Assembly (NCBI RefSeq): GCF_040054535.1 | Contig: NC_090789.1 | Coordinates: 1,061,697-1,125,696 of the forward strand | Direction: 5' to 3' | Length of the DNA: 64,000 nucleotides | From: Antennarius striatus | Lineage: Eukaryota; Chordata; Actinopteri; Lophiiformes; Antennariidae | Shown here: positions 23,109-36,600 of the stretch, piece after piece | Numbering within the stretch: position 1 is the first letter of the stretch | Layout: every line of letters begins with the position of its first letter | Notes under the pieces: generated by a model | The model's database searches: none | Seen by the model: only the letters and a program-made list of their open reading frames with translations | What the model was told of the DNA's origin: nothing | Program-made: the position numbers and the translations under genes

Positions 23109-23259
23109 GAATGGGTGCTGAATCATCTAAATGTCCGTTGGGTAGGACGCGCTAATGGCAGCGTATCATTGGTTGGAACTGGATTCTGTGTTTGCTGAAA
23201 GATTTCAAAAAATAAATATAGATTTAACCTCAGAGGTGAGGTCCAGGTTCTACAACAAG

Positions 23260-26200
23260 TAAGGGAAAGGCACCAATGATAAAGAAGGTGTGTGTATAAT
23301 GTCTTTAAAAGAAGACTTTGCGGAACTAGAAGACTAGAAGAAATGTGACAGAACAGACCACAGGTTACAGGTCCTACGAGACAATCTTTGCCACCAGAAC
23401 TCAACGATCTCAAACGAGCCTGGGAATAGGATTCAGGGAAAGATTCTGAGAGATTGTGCATTCCAGGTGTAAAACATCAAGAGATACAGATGAGATGAAT
23501 GAGTTATACCTAGGAGCTACTGGACTAATGCCAGATGGCTACAGATGGGTTTGGAGAAGGTCTCACCTGTTTGTCTGGACATTTCGATCTGTTTTTATAG
23601 CCGTTATCGGCACATGGAGTTTGATCAGGCGCCACTGGGTATGCGAACGTTTGTCTAGTGTAGGGATCTGAAAACCTGATCTGATAAGATCCGAAACCTC
23701 CAGAACCATCATCTCCCCACACCTGTCTGAGATTGCTCCCATCTGTTTACATAAATAATTACATCTAAAAAATGTTTTAATAATTTATTATAAGCTATAG
23801 TTAAACAATGATTTCAAAAAAATCCATAATCATACATATACTATTTACAACATCAGCAACAAAAAGAAGAACATTCTTCTCGTTATCGGAGGAAACGACC
23901 ACGTCATAAAGTCTGCTCCACAAAGTTTTTAAAAAAATCAGGCAGCAACTTTCAACATGTACAAAAAAAACAGACAAGCTCTGAAACACGTGAAGAAAAA
24001 AATCACAGCATGGACGAGACGTGTGAACGCAACGAGTCACGTTTACGGAACGAAACACGTCGCAGGATTTAGCAAACAGTCAGGTGGGAGGATTGGATTC
24101 TTTTACTTTGAAGGTCTTGCATGAAAATACATTAAAACCAAACTGGTGCAATATTTTATGTTGAAAACACCCTTTCTTCTAAGGTTTTTTGGGGAAAAAA
24201 ATGATTTCTTAAAATCGCTATTGATTATAAAGGACCATATTCTGATCATGAGGACAGGTTGAAAAGAAGTTGTAGAGACTAAATATATGGAAACTGAAGG
24301 CACTGGTGATTGCCGTGAAATTTAATATTATATTTCGAACGTTGTGACGTTCAACTGTCGTCACCGCGTAATGACAACTGTTGCCATACAATAGTCTCCC
24401 CCCAAAGGAACTCTCCAAGAGGAGCCCGGGTCTTCCTCCCGGGTGTTGCTGTGGATGAACGCCCCACCTACTCAGTCTACAATTATGATAGAATTCAGGC
24501 AGCGTGGAAAGAAAACTTGGTGCTCAAAAGGTGCTGTTGGATCAGAACCGGGTCAAACACAGCAGAAGTGCAAAGGATAAATCCAGTGATGGGCGTGGTG
24601 AAGTTTCATCTGATGTAAATGGAGCCATTGTAAGGCGAGGAGGCGGAAAACAATTGGCGAGGATGAGTCAGCAGAGTGAGTGGAGGAGGAAGAGGGACAG
24701 CAGGATGAAGAAAGGCAAGCACAAAATGTAAGGGATCAGAAAAAGACTGGAATTCACAGACAAACCTGAATCAGACACGAGCCAGTGAACGCAACACGCC
24801 AAAACATAGCAGCACTGAGATGAACTCCGACTCTCTTAACAGAAAAATTCCCTCAGAAGTTGAGTTTGTGACTTTTTGCGGTTAAAAAGTTTGATCGGGT
24901 CAAAAGAGGTTAATATGGACCAAACTCAGATAAATGGTGACGATGATGAAAAGCACAAAGCTGAAACAAATGTTTGGAATACAATAGGATAGACATTTTG
25001 GACCACCCTAAACTCCAGCCTCCAAAAAAACAACTGCAGCCAGTTTTTATTGAAACCCTGTCTTTCCAGTGAAATAGAACCTGAAGAGTTCTGAAAGTGA
25101 AGCACGAAATGAATAAATCACGATGCGAATATCTCATACGGAACATAATACTGAAGTCTGTAGGAAAGATCCATCTGGAGAACATCGAAAGCAAGTAAGG
25201 GACTGTCATTCTGACAGTGAGGACCCCACCAGGGCCAGTAGGGGGTTCTAGACCGGTCACAAGAGAAAACTCAAACTATTTAAGCATTTTTGAGCTTCTT
25301 AATCTCATGATGTCATCACCGTCCTCTGCTGACAGAGTCCTGATGAGAACAGGAAGTGAGGCCCGTTGTGTTGGTGAACCGTCCAGAGAGAAGAGTCTCA
25401 AAAGTTCTCGATCCCCTTTCGTCCCTGCTATCGTTCAGTTACCAATGAGAATAGATCATCTAGGCGTGAGTCTGAACTCAGGCACATGTTTGGAGACTAT
25501 AAGATGTCCATCAGCTTCTGGTCAATGTTGTGTTCCTGGCGGTCATTACGGTCCTGCTTCTACTTTGTCTCCTACTCAGAACTGAGGTGGAGGTGGAGGC
25601 CAGACATCAGCCAGCCCTAGAAACACTGGTTACTAGGCAACAGACGAGAAATGACGATGATGGGAACTGATGTTCCCTCTTCATTGAGTCCCACAAGTTC
25701 TTCCAATAAGTCTATTTAAAAAAAGGTGTCCAATTTGTCAAGAACGAAAGCTGAAAAGAGAAAGTCAGTGTTCTCCTACCAGGAGAGACAGAAACCCCGA
25801 CTCGCTGCCCGGCAGGCAGTTTGACGTGGAGATCACAGAAACCTTCAGACAGGAGGGATTTCTAGAACGTCTGTCTGTGTTTTTTTTCCCCAGATACTGC
25901 CTGCCAGGCAAACTGAGGTGACGTCCAGAAGGGAAGCAGAAAATACTCAAAGCACGTTTCGCCCAAACCGTCAAAGACTTTGACATCAAGACTGGAACTC
26001 ACAGAGGTTCAGTTCCTCCTAGAGCCTCTTTCTGTTAGCCTTCTCAACACAACAGGAATACTGTTAAACTGCCATGACAGCTAGCGCCGCCCTCCTGGTG
26101 CATCACTGACATTAGATCACACACACAAAGGTATTGTTTATGTTTTGTTGACTATTGACTCACAAGTCTAATCTGAGATTGTAATTGCACCATCATGCTA

Positions 26201-26490
26201 GGGGTCTACCCTGTTCTTAAGGGTTGTGTTCAAGCAACCATTGTGTTGAGTTGGGTTGTAACTATGTGATCACTAGAAAACAAGGCTTTTCAACTGAGAT
26301 CCACCTGCCACTAACCCTAACTTTTACCCTAAATTTACCCTATTTATCACCCTCACCCAAAACCTAGCCCTAACCTTGATCCTTACCAGCAGTAACCACT
26401 AGAGGGAGAACGTCTTTGGTGTTTCTACTACACCATCTTCGTCACCTCAGTATAGCTTGTCAGTTGTCAGGGTTTCTGCCTCTCAGGCTG
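23260..26490. other. Non-coding stretch between the lipocalin array and the cortexin gene
   Basis: No recognisable exon on either strand. Likely includes the 3' UTR of the cortexin gene next to 26494, though no end is defined. A third, diverged copy of the ~110-bp dispersed repeat lies at 25360-25462. A CCCTAA-rich, telomere-like imperfect stretch lies near 26310-26395. Open frames here (for example minus 24910-25260) have no splice signals or family motifs that I can support. Confidence 0.55.
25360..25462. repeat. Dispersed ~110-bp repeat, diverged copy
   Basis: Shares GAGGCCCGTTGTGTTGGTGA, the AGAGAAGAGTCTCAAAAG segment and CAGTTACCAATGA with 14434-14545, with several substitutions and a deletion. 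It shows the repeat is not confined to the lipocalin array. Confidence 0.65.
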
Positions 26491-26494
26491 CCTG

Positions 26495-26944
<450 letters not shown>

Positions 26945-27590
26945 TTATTATTCTGTCAACCTGTTCTCTCCAGATCGTCAGCTCTTTCGTGGATTACCAC
27001 TACGACCAAAAAGAAACACAGAGGACGCTGCGAGAGAAAACAGAAGCGAGGACATCTTCATCTAAACAGGACATCTGTACAAACTCTGGTAAGAAGATAG
27101 GTGGTGGTCCAACACCACGCCGCAACTGAGTTGAGGTAACCCAAGGAAAGCTGAAGGCACCGATGGGGCCCCAGGTCAGGTTCTCAGGGGCCGTGCAGGT
27201 AGAACAGCCTAGGATTACACCGACTGGAATTCAGTAGTGAACATAGTCGACGATTCGACTTTGTTTGGGCTGATCACCAACTGCCAATCAGCCTCCAGAG
27301 CAGACATCTCAACTGGAGCTGCTTTCCAGAGCTGTGGCGGATATTAATTATCATTATTATCATTATTATTATTATTGAGGGCCTCCTCCTCGGAACAAAC
27401 TGGTTTTCCCTCTAAACCGGTAACAGACTGATCTGGTACTGATAAACACCACAGTCTGGGCTTCACAGACCAGATGATGCTCCTCTTCATCTTCATCTGG
27501 TACAGAATGTATAAAATCACAATCACTCGGATGCCTAAGTCTAGACAGTAAACGGATGCACCAACCAGCCCTGTGATGATGAGAACATAC

Positions 27591-27930
27591 CTGTTTGCCA
27601 CACATGCAGACGCCATCGTGTCTCCGTCACCTCCCTCCACCTGTTAGCGCCTCAGGATGCCTGACAGACCGCGTTCAGGTCAAATTAACCAGAAGAGAAG
27701 TTGGGACTCACCCTGCAGCCGCAGCATCAGGTCACCGCCCGCACTCCAACACTCGCCCTAAAACCAGTCGCCATGCCGTCATCGTTGCCGGAGAACCAGC
27801 GGAATGCAACCGTCTGATTGGACGGGCCTTTGTTTGTTTTATTTTGGCTGCTGCTCGGCTCACGCTGCCGCCGCACCTTCGCTGTTTTCCCATCTGCCTT
27901 TGACTGTGAGGAGGATGGTGTTGGCGCTGG
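27591..27930 (-). other. Candidate 5' non-coding exon of the cortexin gene
   Basis: A good donor (AACAG/GTATGTT) ends at 27591 and could join the acceptor at 26830. The joined leader would carry a short upstream reading frame starting ATGGCGTCTGCATG and stopping before the main ATG. The 5' limit is a guess placed near the X-box pair. No transcript evidence is available. Confidence 0.35.
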
Positions 27931-27939
27931 CTGTGTCTC

Positions 27940-27970
27940 GTTGCCCATGGCAACCGGTTGCTATAGCAAT
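27940..27970. promoter_or_regulatory. Pair of palindromic X-boxes (RFX-type sites)
   Basis: GTTGCCCATGGCAAC at 27940-27954 is a perfect palindromic match to the RFX consensus (GTTGCC-N-GGCAAC type). GTTGCTATAGCAAT follows at 27957-27970 as a second, near-palindromic site. They lie between the cortexin and semaphorin genes, next to the presumed cortexin promoter. Confidence 0.6.
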
Positions 27971-27999
27971 GGACCCGAGCTCATTGGGTGAGCCTTGAA

Positions 28000-29880
28000 G
28001 GTGGGAGGGGTTAGGGAGCATTAGAGAGGAGTTTGTTTATATGGGAGTTACCGAAGATTAGCTGGAATTAGGGGAGAGGAGGGGAAGGTCGGGGGGTGAG
28101 AAAAGAGGGAGTCAATGGAGGAATACAGGGTGGAAGGGGAAAAAGGGGGAGAAAGTATTGGAGGAAAGGCTTCCTGGTAGTTTTGGGCTGTACTGGTCCT
28201 GACAACGTCGTCAGGGGAGCTGCGTTACCCTGACGACCCGGGAGGCAAATCCCGGTCACGGGGTCGTCATGGAGATTCAGCTCACCTAGTCTTGTCTCTA
28301 CCCTTATAAACTAAACATGTGACACATCGACATCAAATGACCTCCTCCAGCCATTCTGCTGAATCATTCCGCTCACCAAAGCGGTAAACAACTTTTTATT
28401 TGCTGACCCGGCGTCTGAGCTGGTCGTGTCCCTGGTCCCTCAAAGAAGGACACCTCCAGGCTAGACAAACTGACCAGGAAGCTTGACTAGTTGCTTGAAC
28501 TAGTTGAAGCAACTAGTTCAAGCAACGTGCAGTTCTTAAATCTCTCCACCAGGGGTCAGCATTGGTTTGGCAGCCTATCCCAGGTGAGTTTGAGTGGAGA
28601 CGTGGTCACAATTTCAACTCCGCTGCAAAAGCCGGAGTACCCAGAGGAACCCTACCCGGATACTGAGTCACCATTAATCCCTCCGTTCTTTTCCACAGTT
28701 CCCATGAACGCCACTTCCTGTTTTTAACTTGACAAGACAACAAATAATAGAAACACTCTGATATCTGGCCCGCATGGGTTCTGGGTTTGATCACCGGATC
28801 GTGGCTTTTCAGAGGATCCAGAGACACTGGATGCTAACTGATGAGCGCTGCTACTGGACGCTTGTACCTGCAGGAAGTGGAGTACAAGCCATTCTGATCA
28901 GCCAGTCTCTTTATAGATTGTTCTGAGTCAGATCCTGGTCATGTGACCAGGATGAGAACAAATCAGAAGTCTCATATTCTTATAAACATGTTCAGAGAGA
29001 GTTCTTCATCTTGAGTGTCCTGCATACGTTCAACACTATCTTCCTTCTCAGATCTGAGATTGATAGTAGAGAAACATTATTTCTACAGAGAAAATAATAA
29101 TAATAAAGACAGAACATGATGAAGATAGCAGAGGAAGGACCTTTTCATCATCACTCCACAACTGGGTCACAGACCAGTTTAACCAGTCAGCGCACGGCGT
29201 CACTATTAGCTTTGATATGTATGATGATGTATTCTGGGAGGTGAAATCTGCCTGACGACAGCATACCGACAACACCAGCGTGGCATGCTGGGACCAGAAC
29301 ACATCCAGAGACCCTCATTAGAAGGGCTGACAGCTCGGCGGCGCCTCCTCTGCAGCGAGGATGTATCCCAGGGGGGTGAGCCGAAAATACGACACCAGAG
29401 AAGAAGAAACGCGATCAGAGGGTCGCTTGTTTGATCTGGACTCAAACGTCTCACCCGTGAACGGAGATCAAACCTGCAACCCTTTGCCTGCCCTCCTACA
29501 ATTAAAACTATTGGTATAATAATTTATTTTAATTCCATGAATCTCACTAAATGACTTCATTATTTTATTTGATCATCAGGAATCTGCTTCATCCCTGAGC
29601 TAAAATAAATCTGTTGGAGAACATGAAACAAGCTGTCAGCATTAGCGTGAAGCTAATTTGACCTCATCTTGTCTTTTTTCATTTTTTGATTGTTTTTGTG
29701 GCATCATTGAAAACATTTTCATAGATCAACTCTGATGAAAAATGGGTTTTATACTTTAGGTGAGTTGCTAGCTGACCTAGCAGGACCTATGCTAAGCTAA
29801 CCCCTTCGTTGGTGATGGATCGTTAGGGTTCTACGTTGTGTTCTGGCTGTAAATGACCGACTACAGAACTCAGAAAACAT
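28000..29880. other. Intergenic DNA between cortexin and sema6d
   Basis: No exon supported. Includes a short inverted duplication CTTGACTAGTTGCTTGAACT / AGTTGAAGCAACTAGTTCAA near 28481-28523. Minus-strand open frames (28606-28827, 29206-29454) lack family motifs. Confidence 0.5.
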
Positions 29881-29886
29881 TTCCAA

Positions 29887-29892
29887 TTTATT
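29887..29892 (-). terminator. Probable sema6d polyadenylation signal
   Basis: Minus-strand AATAAA about 480 bp past the sema6d stop codon. Other weak signals exist nearby, so the true 3' end is not certain. Confidence 0.4.
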
Positions 29893-30370
29893 AACAGTCT
29901 AAAATGGAACGCCGTAAGTCCTTCACGCCTCCGATCGAGAGCAAGAGAAGTGAGACGTAAGTGCAATCGTTGATTCGAAAGAATCGAGTAAATACTTTGA
30001 ACGTACAAACACAGTGACGTGAGCGCTAAATGTTTGGAGTGCATGAATTTCTAGTGCGAGGGAGGAATTAGAGTTTACACAGTCACTGCTCAGTGCTCAG
30101 TTCGTTCTCCAGGTACCAATATGGTACAAAAGTCATCAGATCCGTCAGTCGTACTCCGATCCGTGTCCAACAAATGTTCTTCGGTCCAGGTCGAGGCTTT
30201 GGGTGTCTTTCGGAATTGTTAGCATCTTTCATGCTGTTTTTGGCGTCTTTCTCAGCAGGAAACCTCCAGATCTCGCTGACGAGCGACGGAAACTCATCCA
30301 ATCCGGTTGTTCCAGACATTTCGGAGTCTTTTAACCGGTTGACGACGGCAGAAACCGCAGTCTTGCAGTC

Positions 30371-33300
30371 TCAGTGGTTGTACTTTCCCGACTCCGCTAT
30401 TGGCGAAGTTCCTGCGTTTGGAAGGAATAACGGTTTTGGCGGGACTTTGGGTTTCAGCGACACCGTTCTCCGGACGATGGCTGCCCGTTGCGGGCGTGGC
30501 CCTTCCTTGTAACTATGCTGCCGTGTCAGGCAGGAGTTTGCCGTCAATCGCCGCCGGTTCTCGATGTTGGCGCTGCTGTCGGTTGTCCCGCTCGTGTCGG
30601 TCGGGCCGTTGCAGCTGCTGTTGGTGTTCATGCTGGCTAGAAAGCCTGGATGCTGCGTCCGATGTTGGTTGAAGCTGTGGTGGCGCGACACCGCGCCTCC
30701 TCCGCTGCCGATTTTGACGAGGGAGCGGCGTTGGGAGTGGTGACGCGTCACCCCAACGCCGCTACCTTCAGGTCTCTCTGGAATGACCTGATGCTGGAGT
30801 GGAGTAGAGGAGGAGGAAGAAGCGATGGAGGAGGATAAGGTTGGGTTCTTGGATGATGAGGAGGTGGAGGACGAGGAGGAACCTGGGTTTGATGCCTCCA
30901 GGCATTTGGGGAGGCAATCCCTCGGGAGCATGGAGGCACCGTAATAAGACGCCGGGTCCGTCTTGGGTATCTGCTGCTGGTGAAACCCAACGCCACGGTT
31001 ACCGTGGTTGCTATGATGGTTACTGCTGTAGGGGTGGGTGGGGGTCTTCCCATGGTGATGCTGATGTCCCACAGAGGACGAGGAGGTGGAGGTGAGCACC
31101 TTGATGCCTCCAGTCCCAGAGGCGCTGACCTCGTGGATGTGTTGGAGCAGCTCTTCCAGGGCTGAAATGTCCACTCCCGTTTCTGGCAGGGTTTGCTGGG
31201 AGTTGTGTCGGTGGGGCGCTCCTTCACACCCGCCTCCTGCCGCCATTCGCTCGTCTTCCAGGAACTTCTCCTTCTTCTGGAGGTGCAGCGAAGTGGAAGC
31301 AGCGCCGCCTCCGTGGCTCCCCAAGTCCCCGATGACGGCCATGAACCCCAGATCGGGTCCGGAGCAGCCGGATCTGGACGGCGGGTTGTTGTCTTTGCTG
31401 TTGTTGCAGTTCCGGTTCTTGAGGCACTGGTGGCGCTGCAGCGCCTTCATGTTCTTGATCGGGAGCTCCGGTGTGGAGTCGGGCGTGGGCAGTCCGGAAA
31501 GTTCTCCATCAGCCTGGGACAGAGACTAGACTGAGGTTAGACCCAAAGCAGCCACCATCATTACTAATTACTGCTAATGCTAACATTGCTAATTTGCTGA
31601 TCTTGGGTGGCCAGTGTAACCTATGACCCTAAGTTCCTGGCCCAATGGGAGCAGCTGGTGAATCCAGGTGGGGACTGGGCTGTCCTACCTGTGACAAGCT
31701 GAGGTCGGGGTCTCCCAGCGGGGGGCCGGGGTGTCCGGGGGAGGGGAGGCGGGGCTCCGAGTGGCCCTCAGGGAGGAAGTAACCGTACATCCTGGCAGAA
31801 GACAGGTCCAGCTTGTCCTCCTGAAGCAGAGAAGAAGATTGTAGATCTCCACCTGCAGGTCAGGTGTCGGGTTCTGGTGCTGATTAAACCTCCAATCAGA
31901 TTACTGCTGTGCTCTGATTGGTCCATATGTATTCGGCTACGTATGAGAGCTACCACTCACCTTCATCTGCCCGTCCAGCGTCCCACTGAGCTTCGCCAGC
32001 GACCCCAGCGACAACGCGTGCGTCAGCGGCGCCTCCGGCTCCTTCGCCAGCTTCCTGGCCTGCAAGGCGGCGCTACGGCCGCAGTAACACGACACCAGGA
32101 ACCCCGACAGGATGGCGCCCAGACAGAACGCCACCAGCATGCAGGCGATGAGCAGCGTGTAGTGGACGCTAGCGGCGGCGAGCTGGTCCATCTCCGGAAG
32201 GCGGCGCACACCTGAATGAATGGGCGAGGAGGGGGCGGGAAAAAGGTTGTTACACCTGTTGATGGCGTCATGTGATCACATTCATCCAATGGAGGCAGAG
32301 GGAGCAACGGGGGCCACTTCCTGTTGGTTCTTCCCAGTCTTTCATCTCCGTCCTTCACGCCGGCGGTTATAAATAGACGACGGCGGCGCACGAGGGTTTC
32401 ACACTAATAACAAGCTGACACGTCTCCCTCTCCGCCCACGCAGACGCTCTCTCCTCGCCGCCACCGCCACTTGATCAGACTTCCTGCTGTCACTCAAAAG
32501 CCGTTGACGGGAAGCATCGATGTTTGGCTCGTGACCGATTAGCGCCGGTTAGCGATAACTCAGCCGGACGAGGTGAAGGACTCCTTCATTGTTTGAGCGG
32601 TATATTAATTGCCACTCAGGGAGGGGTAGTTTTGTCACCACGGTAACATTCGTGAAGCTGGAAGGGGGGGAGGCGGAGCTTACCGTAGGCGGAGTCACCT
32701 GGAGACTCGTGATTCTTGGTCTTCGCCAAAACGTCAGCTGTAGGGAACAAAGCAGTCAGATTTACGCCCCCATCTGGGGTAAAACGGCGGGTGCAAATGG
32801 CGGCGTACGTTACCGTGGCAACCGTCGTTGTGGAAAGAGTGGTCGCCGTTGACGTCCTGGTCAAACCCCGCCCTGCAGAGACAAGCGGACTGTAACCAAA
32901 CTAAAGGAGACACAGCCTCGTCCTCTCTCATCTGTTGCCGTGGGTTACGGTTGTCGGGGCAGCTGACTGATGGTGATTACAGGAAGTCAGACACTCCTGA
33001 CTTCCTTAGCATCCAGTATGTTAGCTTGTCGCTAACTTATCATGACATCTGACCAGCAGAATCCTTCGATGGCGCTCAAACATCACATGAAGGAGACGGG
33101 GGGGGGGGGGGGGTTCTGATCCACATGATGGAGACTCAGACTGGAGTCCAGTCTTCAGGTTGTTCCTCAGATCTGTCGTCCTAATCTGGGCTCTGCTGCT
33201 TCTGTCTTTCCACCTCTTTCATCATCCGGGCCGCCGTCTCTCCGCTCCTCGTCTCGTTTCATCTCTCCTCATCATAACAGATGGAGATTCCCTCTGAAGC

Positions 33301-33633
33301 GTCCTCCTGCCTGCTTCAGCAGATTCACGACTGAAAGTGATCAAAACCTCACCTCCATCAACTCTGCCTCTACTGAACATTAAAACGACTTCCCGCGTGT
33401 AAAAATCACGGATTTGATCATCGGATGACGGGTTGGATGAAGAACAAGAACAGGAAGTGACACCTACTTGAAACCCGGCGCCACGTCGGCGCAGCTCCCG
33501 CTCCGAAGCCAGATGCAGTATGGGTCGCGAGACGCCAGGCAGGATCTGCGGACACGGAAGACGAGGGAGGCGTTGAAGCGCTGGGATCTGATGACTGATT
33601 AGCATCTGGTGCTAATCACGCCAGCCCTCCCCC

Positions 33634-33667
<34 letters not shown>

Positions 33668-36600
33668 CGGTGCGACGGTAGACGAGGACGACTTCTCGCC
33701 TCGCATCTGGCGGCGGCTTCGCGCCAGCTGCCGAGTCGCTTCATCGACTCGCCCAATTACAATCAGACTGATTAGCGTTCGTTCACGCGGTGATGAAGGC
33801 GCTTCAGCTGACTTCTGATTCCGTGTTCGTCACGTCTGTTTGCTCTTACTTTTTACAGGCGCCATGTTTGCTGCAGCGGCTGAGCGGCACTCTGATGACG
33901 CAGCTGCTGAACGCCACGAACAAGGCATGATGGTCTTTATCCAGCTCCAGTCCCAGAACCCTCCTGTCCTCCTGTCCCTGAACGTCACACCTGCAAATAA
34001 AGCAGACGGTGACGATCAGGTGAACGCAGATCAGTGGGACCGCAGAACCGGAAGCTTCCACCCACCTGGACGGGTTGTAGACGTTAATGTCCTCCAGCAG
34101 CTGGGACCCGAAGCCGTCGTCGGGATGCATGTTAGCTAGAACCTTCAGGACCCGGCCGTCGTCTGAACCCAGGAACATCACGGTCTGGAGCTTAAAGGGA
34201 CCGGCAGAAACGTCCACCACGATCCGGGTCAGCTTGGACCTGAGAGTAGAAGAGGTCCCCGGTGGTCTGTGAGACGCCAAAAAATGTTCTTTACTTGATA
34301 AAAAACAAATCCACCTAGATAAATAGACCCTAAAGGAAATCAGATGTTCTTCCAAACAAATACAGAAATACCTCAAAAGAAGACTTTAATCCGTTAACAA
34401 GTCAAACATTTAAAATAACTAAAATCATTTTAATCCATTCAAACCCAGTAAAAAAGTCCCAAACCCCCTAACTTATGAAAAATGAGCATATTTTTATCAA
34501 CCAGTAGACAAGCGGTTGTATCCATCCACCAACACGTGGTAAAGAACGAGATCCGGTCTCACTGATGTCGTATCCATCCGCCAACACGTGGTAAAGAACG
34601 AGATCCGGTCTCACTGATGTCGTATCCATCCGCCAACACGTGGTAAAGAACGAGATAACTCATTATCAACTGAGACAAACTAAAACAGGAATCGGGACTA
34701 TGTTCTAGTCCCATTTGTAATTATATGAGAAGTGGGCGGTCCTTATGGCTCCTGGAGGAAAACATTTAATCTAGGACATCACTGAGTAGGTTCCACAACT
34801 CCATCTTGGCGCCACTGTATCGTCCCTTCAGTGTGTGTGTCGTCACCTGGTGGAGGTCCTGGTGAAGCAGGGCCTCCTGTTGATGGAGGGAACGGCTTCA
34901 TCCATCAGGGGGTACGACTTGATGAAAGTCAGCATCTCGTCTGGGAACTGGACTGAAGACTTGAAGTCGGCAGCTGGACTGTCACCTGCACAGGAACCCG
35001 GTCTGGAGGAACCAGCATGGACAGCATGAGGAGCTGCTGTAGAGACACGCAGACACCCATCCTAGTTGGGGGGAGGTCTCACCTGGGTCTGGGAACCTGT
35101 TCGTCAGGAATCGGAGTCCAGGACAGGTCGCTGCTCCGCTGCTCTTTGAACTTCCCGTTGAATACTCTCTCGATGTCGTCCATGTAGAAGGCGCAGACCG
35201 CTGAGCCGGGGATGCTGCACAGGACAGTCAGATTAGTGGAAGCACCCCTTCAGGTCGCCCACGACTTGTCAAACAGGTACCTGTTGACCTGCGTGGTGAA
35301 GACTCCGACCACTGCAGGTCTCCGGTTGATCTGCAGAACGTTGGTGACAGACTGAAGGACGTCGAAGTAGAAGAACGCGTCTCCAGGAACGGAACAGTTG
35401 AGACGAGCCTAAACTCAGAGGGACAGACTTGAGATTTATCTCCTGTTTTCACACATTTCTGGTCTTGACTCTTGTCTTAGCTTAAATGCTACAAAACCAC
35501 CTTGAGGAACGAAGTCCAGTATCTCTCCAGAACTCTCGGAGAACCTCCGTTATCGTTCTTACAAACGCGAGCAACTCGAGAAAACACAACCTGGAAAAAG
35601 AGGAGAGGAGATTGCCTGGTCATGACCAGAGTATCTCATCATTCCTATTGATGATTAATCAGTTGCATGACTTCATTGATTTAGGACAGTTTCAGACACA
35701 CCTTTCCCAGGGCGGTGTACTCCACCGAAATCTCACTGAGGAAGAAGTAGATGTAGTTCCCGTAGTCGATAGCGTGCAGGAAGTGAGGCTCTGCAGAAAG
35801 GGTGAAGGTTATCGATTCACTTTAAAGGTGAAATCTCCATAGCAACAGATCAACTATAGAAGTGGTTTACAGCTGAAACTTGTCCAGCTGCTGTTTCTAC
35901 CTCTGAGCCACTTGGAGTCGTACTTGACCGTCCTGAGGACGGGCTGATCGTCTCCAAGACTCCTGTAGATGACGGCGTCACTGGCCAGGAAGTCGGTCAT
36001 GGTGGCCGAGTAAAAGTTCCCTCCTGAGAAACAGTCACAGGTGGTTGAGAATCAGATTTAAGTCGCATTAAAGAACGAGATGCTTCAGTTTCATACAGCA
36101 TCCATACACCTGGAGGAGGTACTACCCTGTAGAGGAATATTCTAGAGAGAAGTCTCCAAAGGTCCAGTCAAGTCTCCAATAGCTAGTCTAGACGAGTCCA
36201 GTCAAGTCCAGTTGAGTCCAGTTAAGTATGTTAATGACTTACCAGCAAACAGTCCAACGTTGGACTGACTTGACTCGAAGGGGCAACGAGCCTGACCAAC
36301 CATCTCCTCCCCTACCTGCTCCAAGGAGGTCATCTGAGAGGAGGAAGAGAGAGGAACTAAACATCTTTGATGTCAACAGTCAAGAGTTGAGTTTAACCAA
36401 TGAGTTGAGTCGAGCATGAGTTGAACCGTTCAGAGACCACTTAAACCGATCATTGTTCTAGTCCTAAAACAGTTCCTGACACTATTAAATCAACCAAACC
36501 AGTAACAGACTGGTCACATGAATCCACTGGATGGATTACAAGGGCGATATCTTAGAGAAGAAGCAACAATAAATGAAACCAACAACCGACTAACCCACAG

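Noticed and set aside
25805-25912. Imperfect inverted repeat GCAGGCAGT / ACTGCCTGC
   Set aside because: Only 14 of 17 bases pair with a loop of about 75 nt; could easily be chance in a non-coding stretch.
27344-27640. Minus-strand frame with a hydrophobic segment (VLIITGLVGASVYCLDLG)
   Set aside because: It spans a good splice donor at 27590 and an ATT repeat. More likely the cortexin leader exon plus intron than a separate gene.
30093-31534. Plus-strand open frames opposite the last sema6d exon
   Set aside because: They are shadows of a GC-rich, Ser/Gly-rich coding exon on the minus strand.
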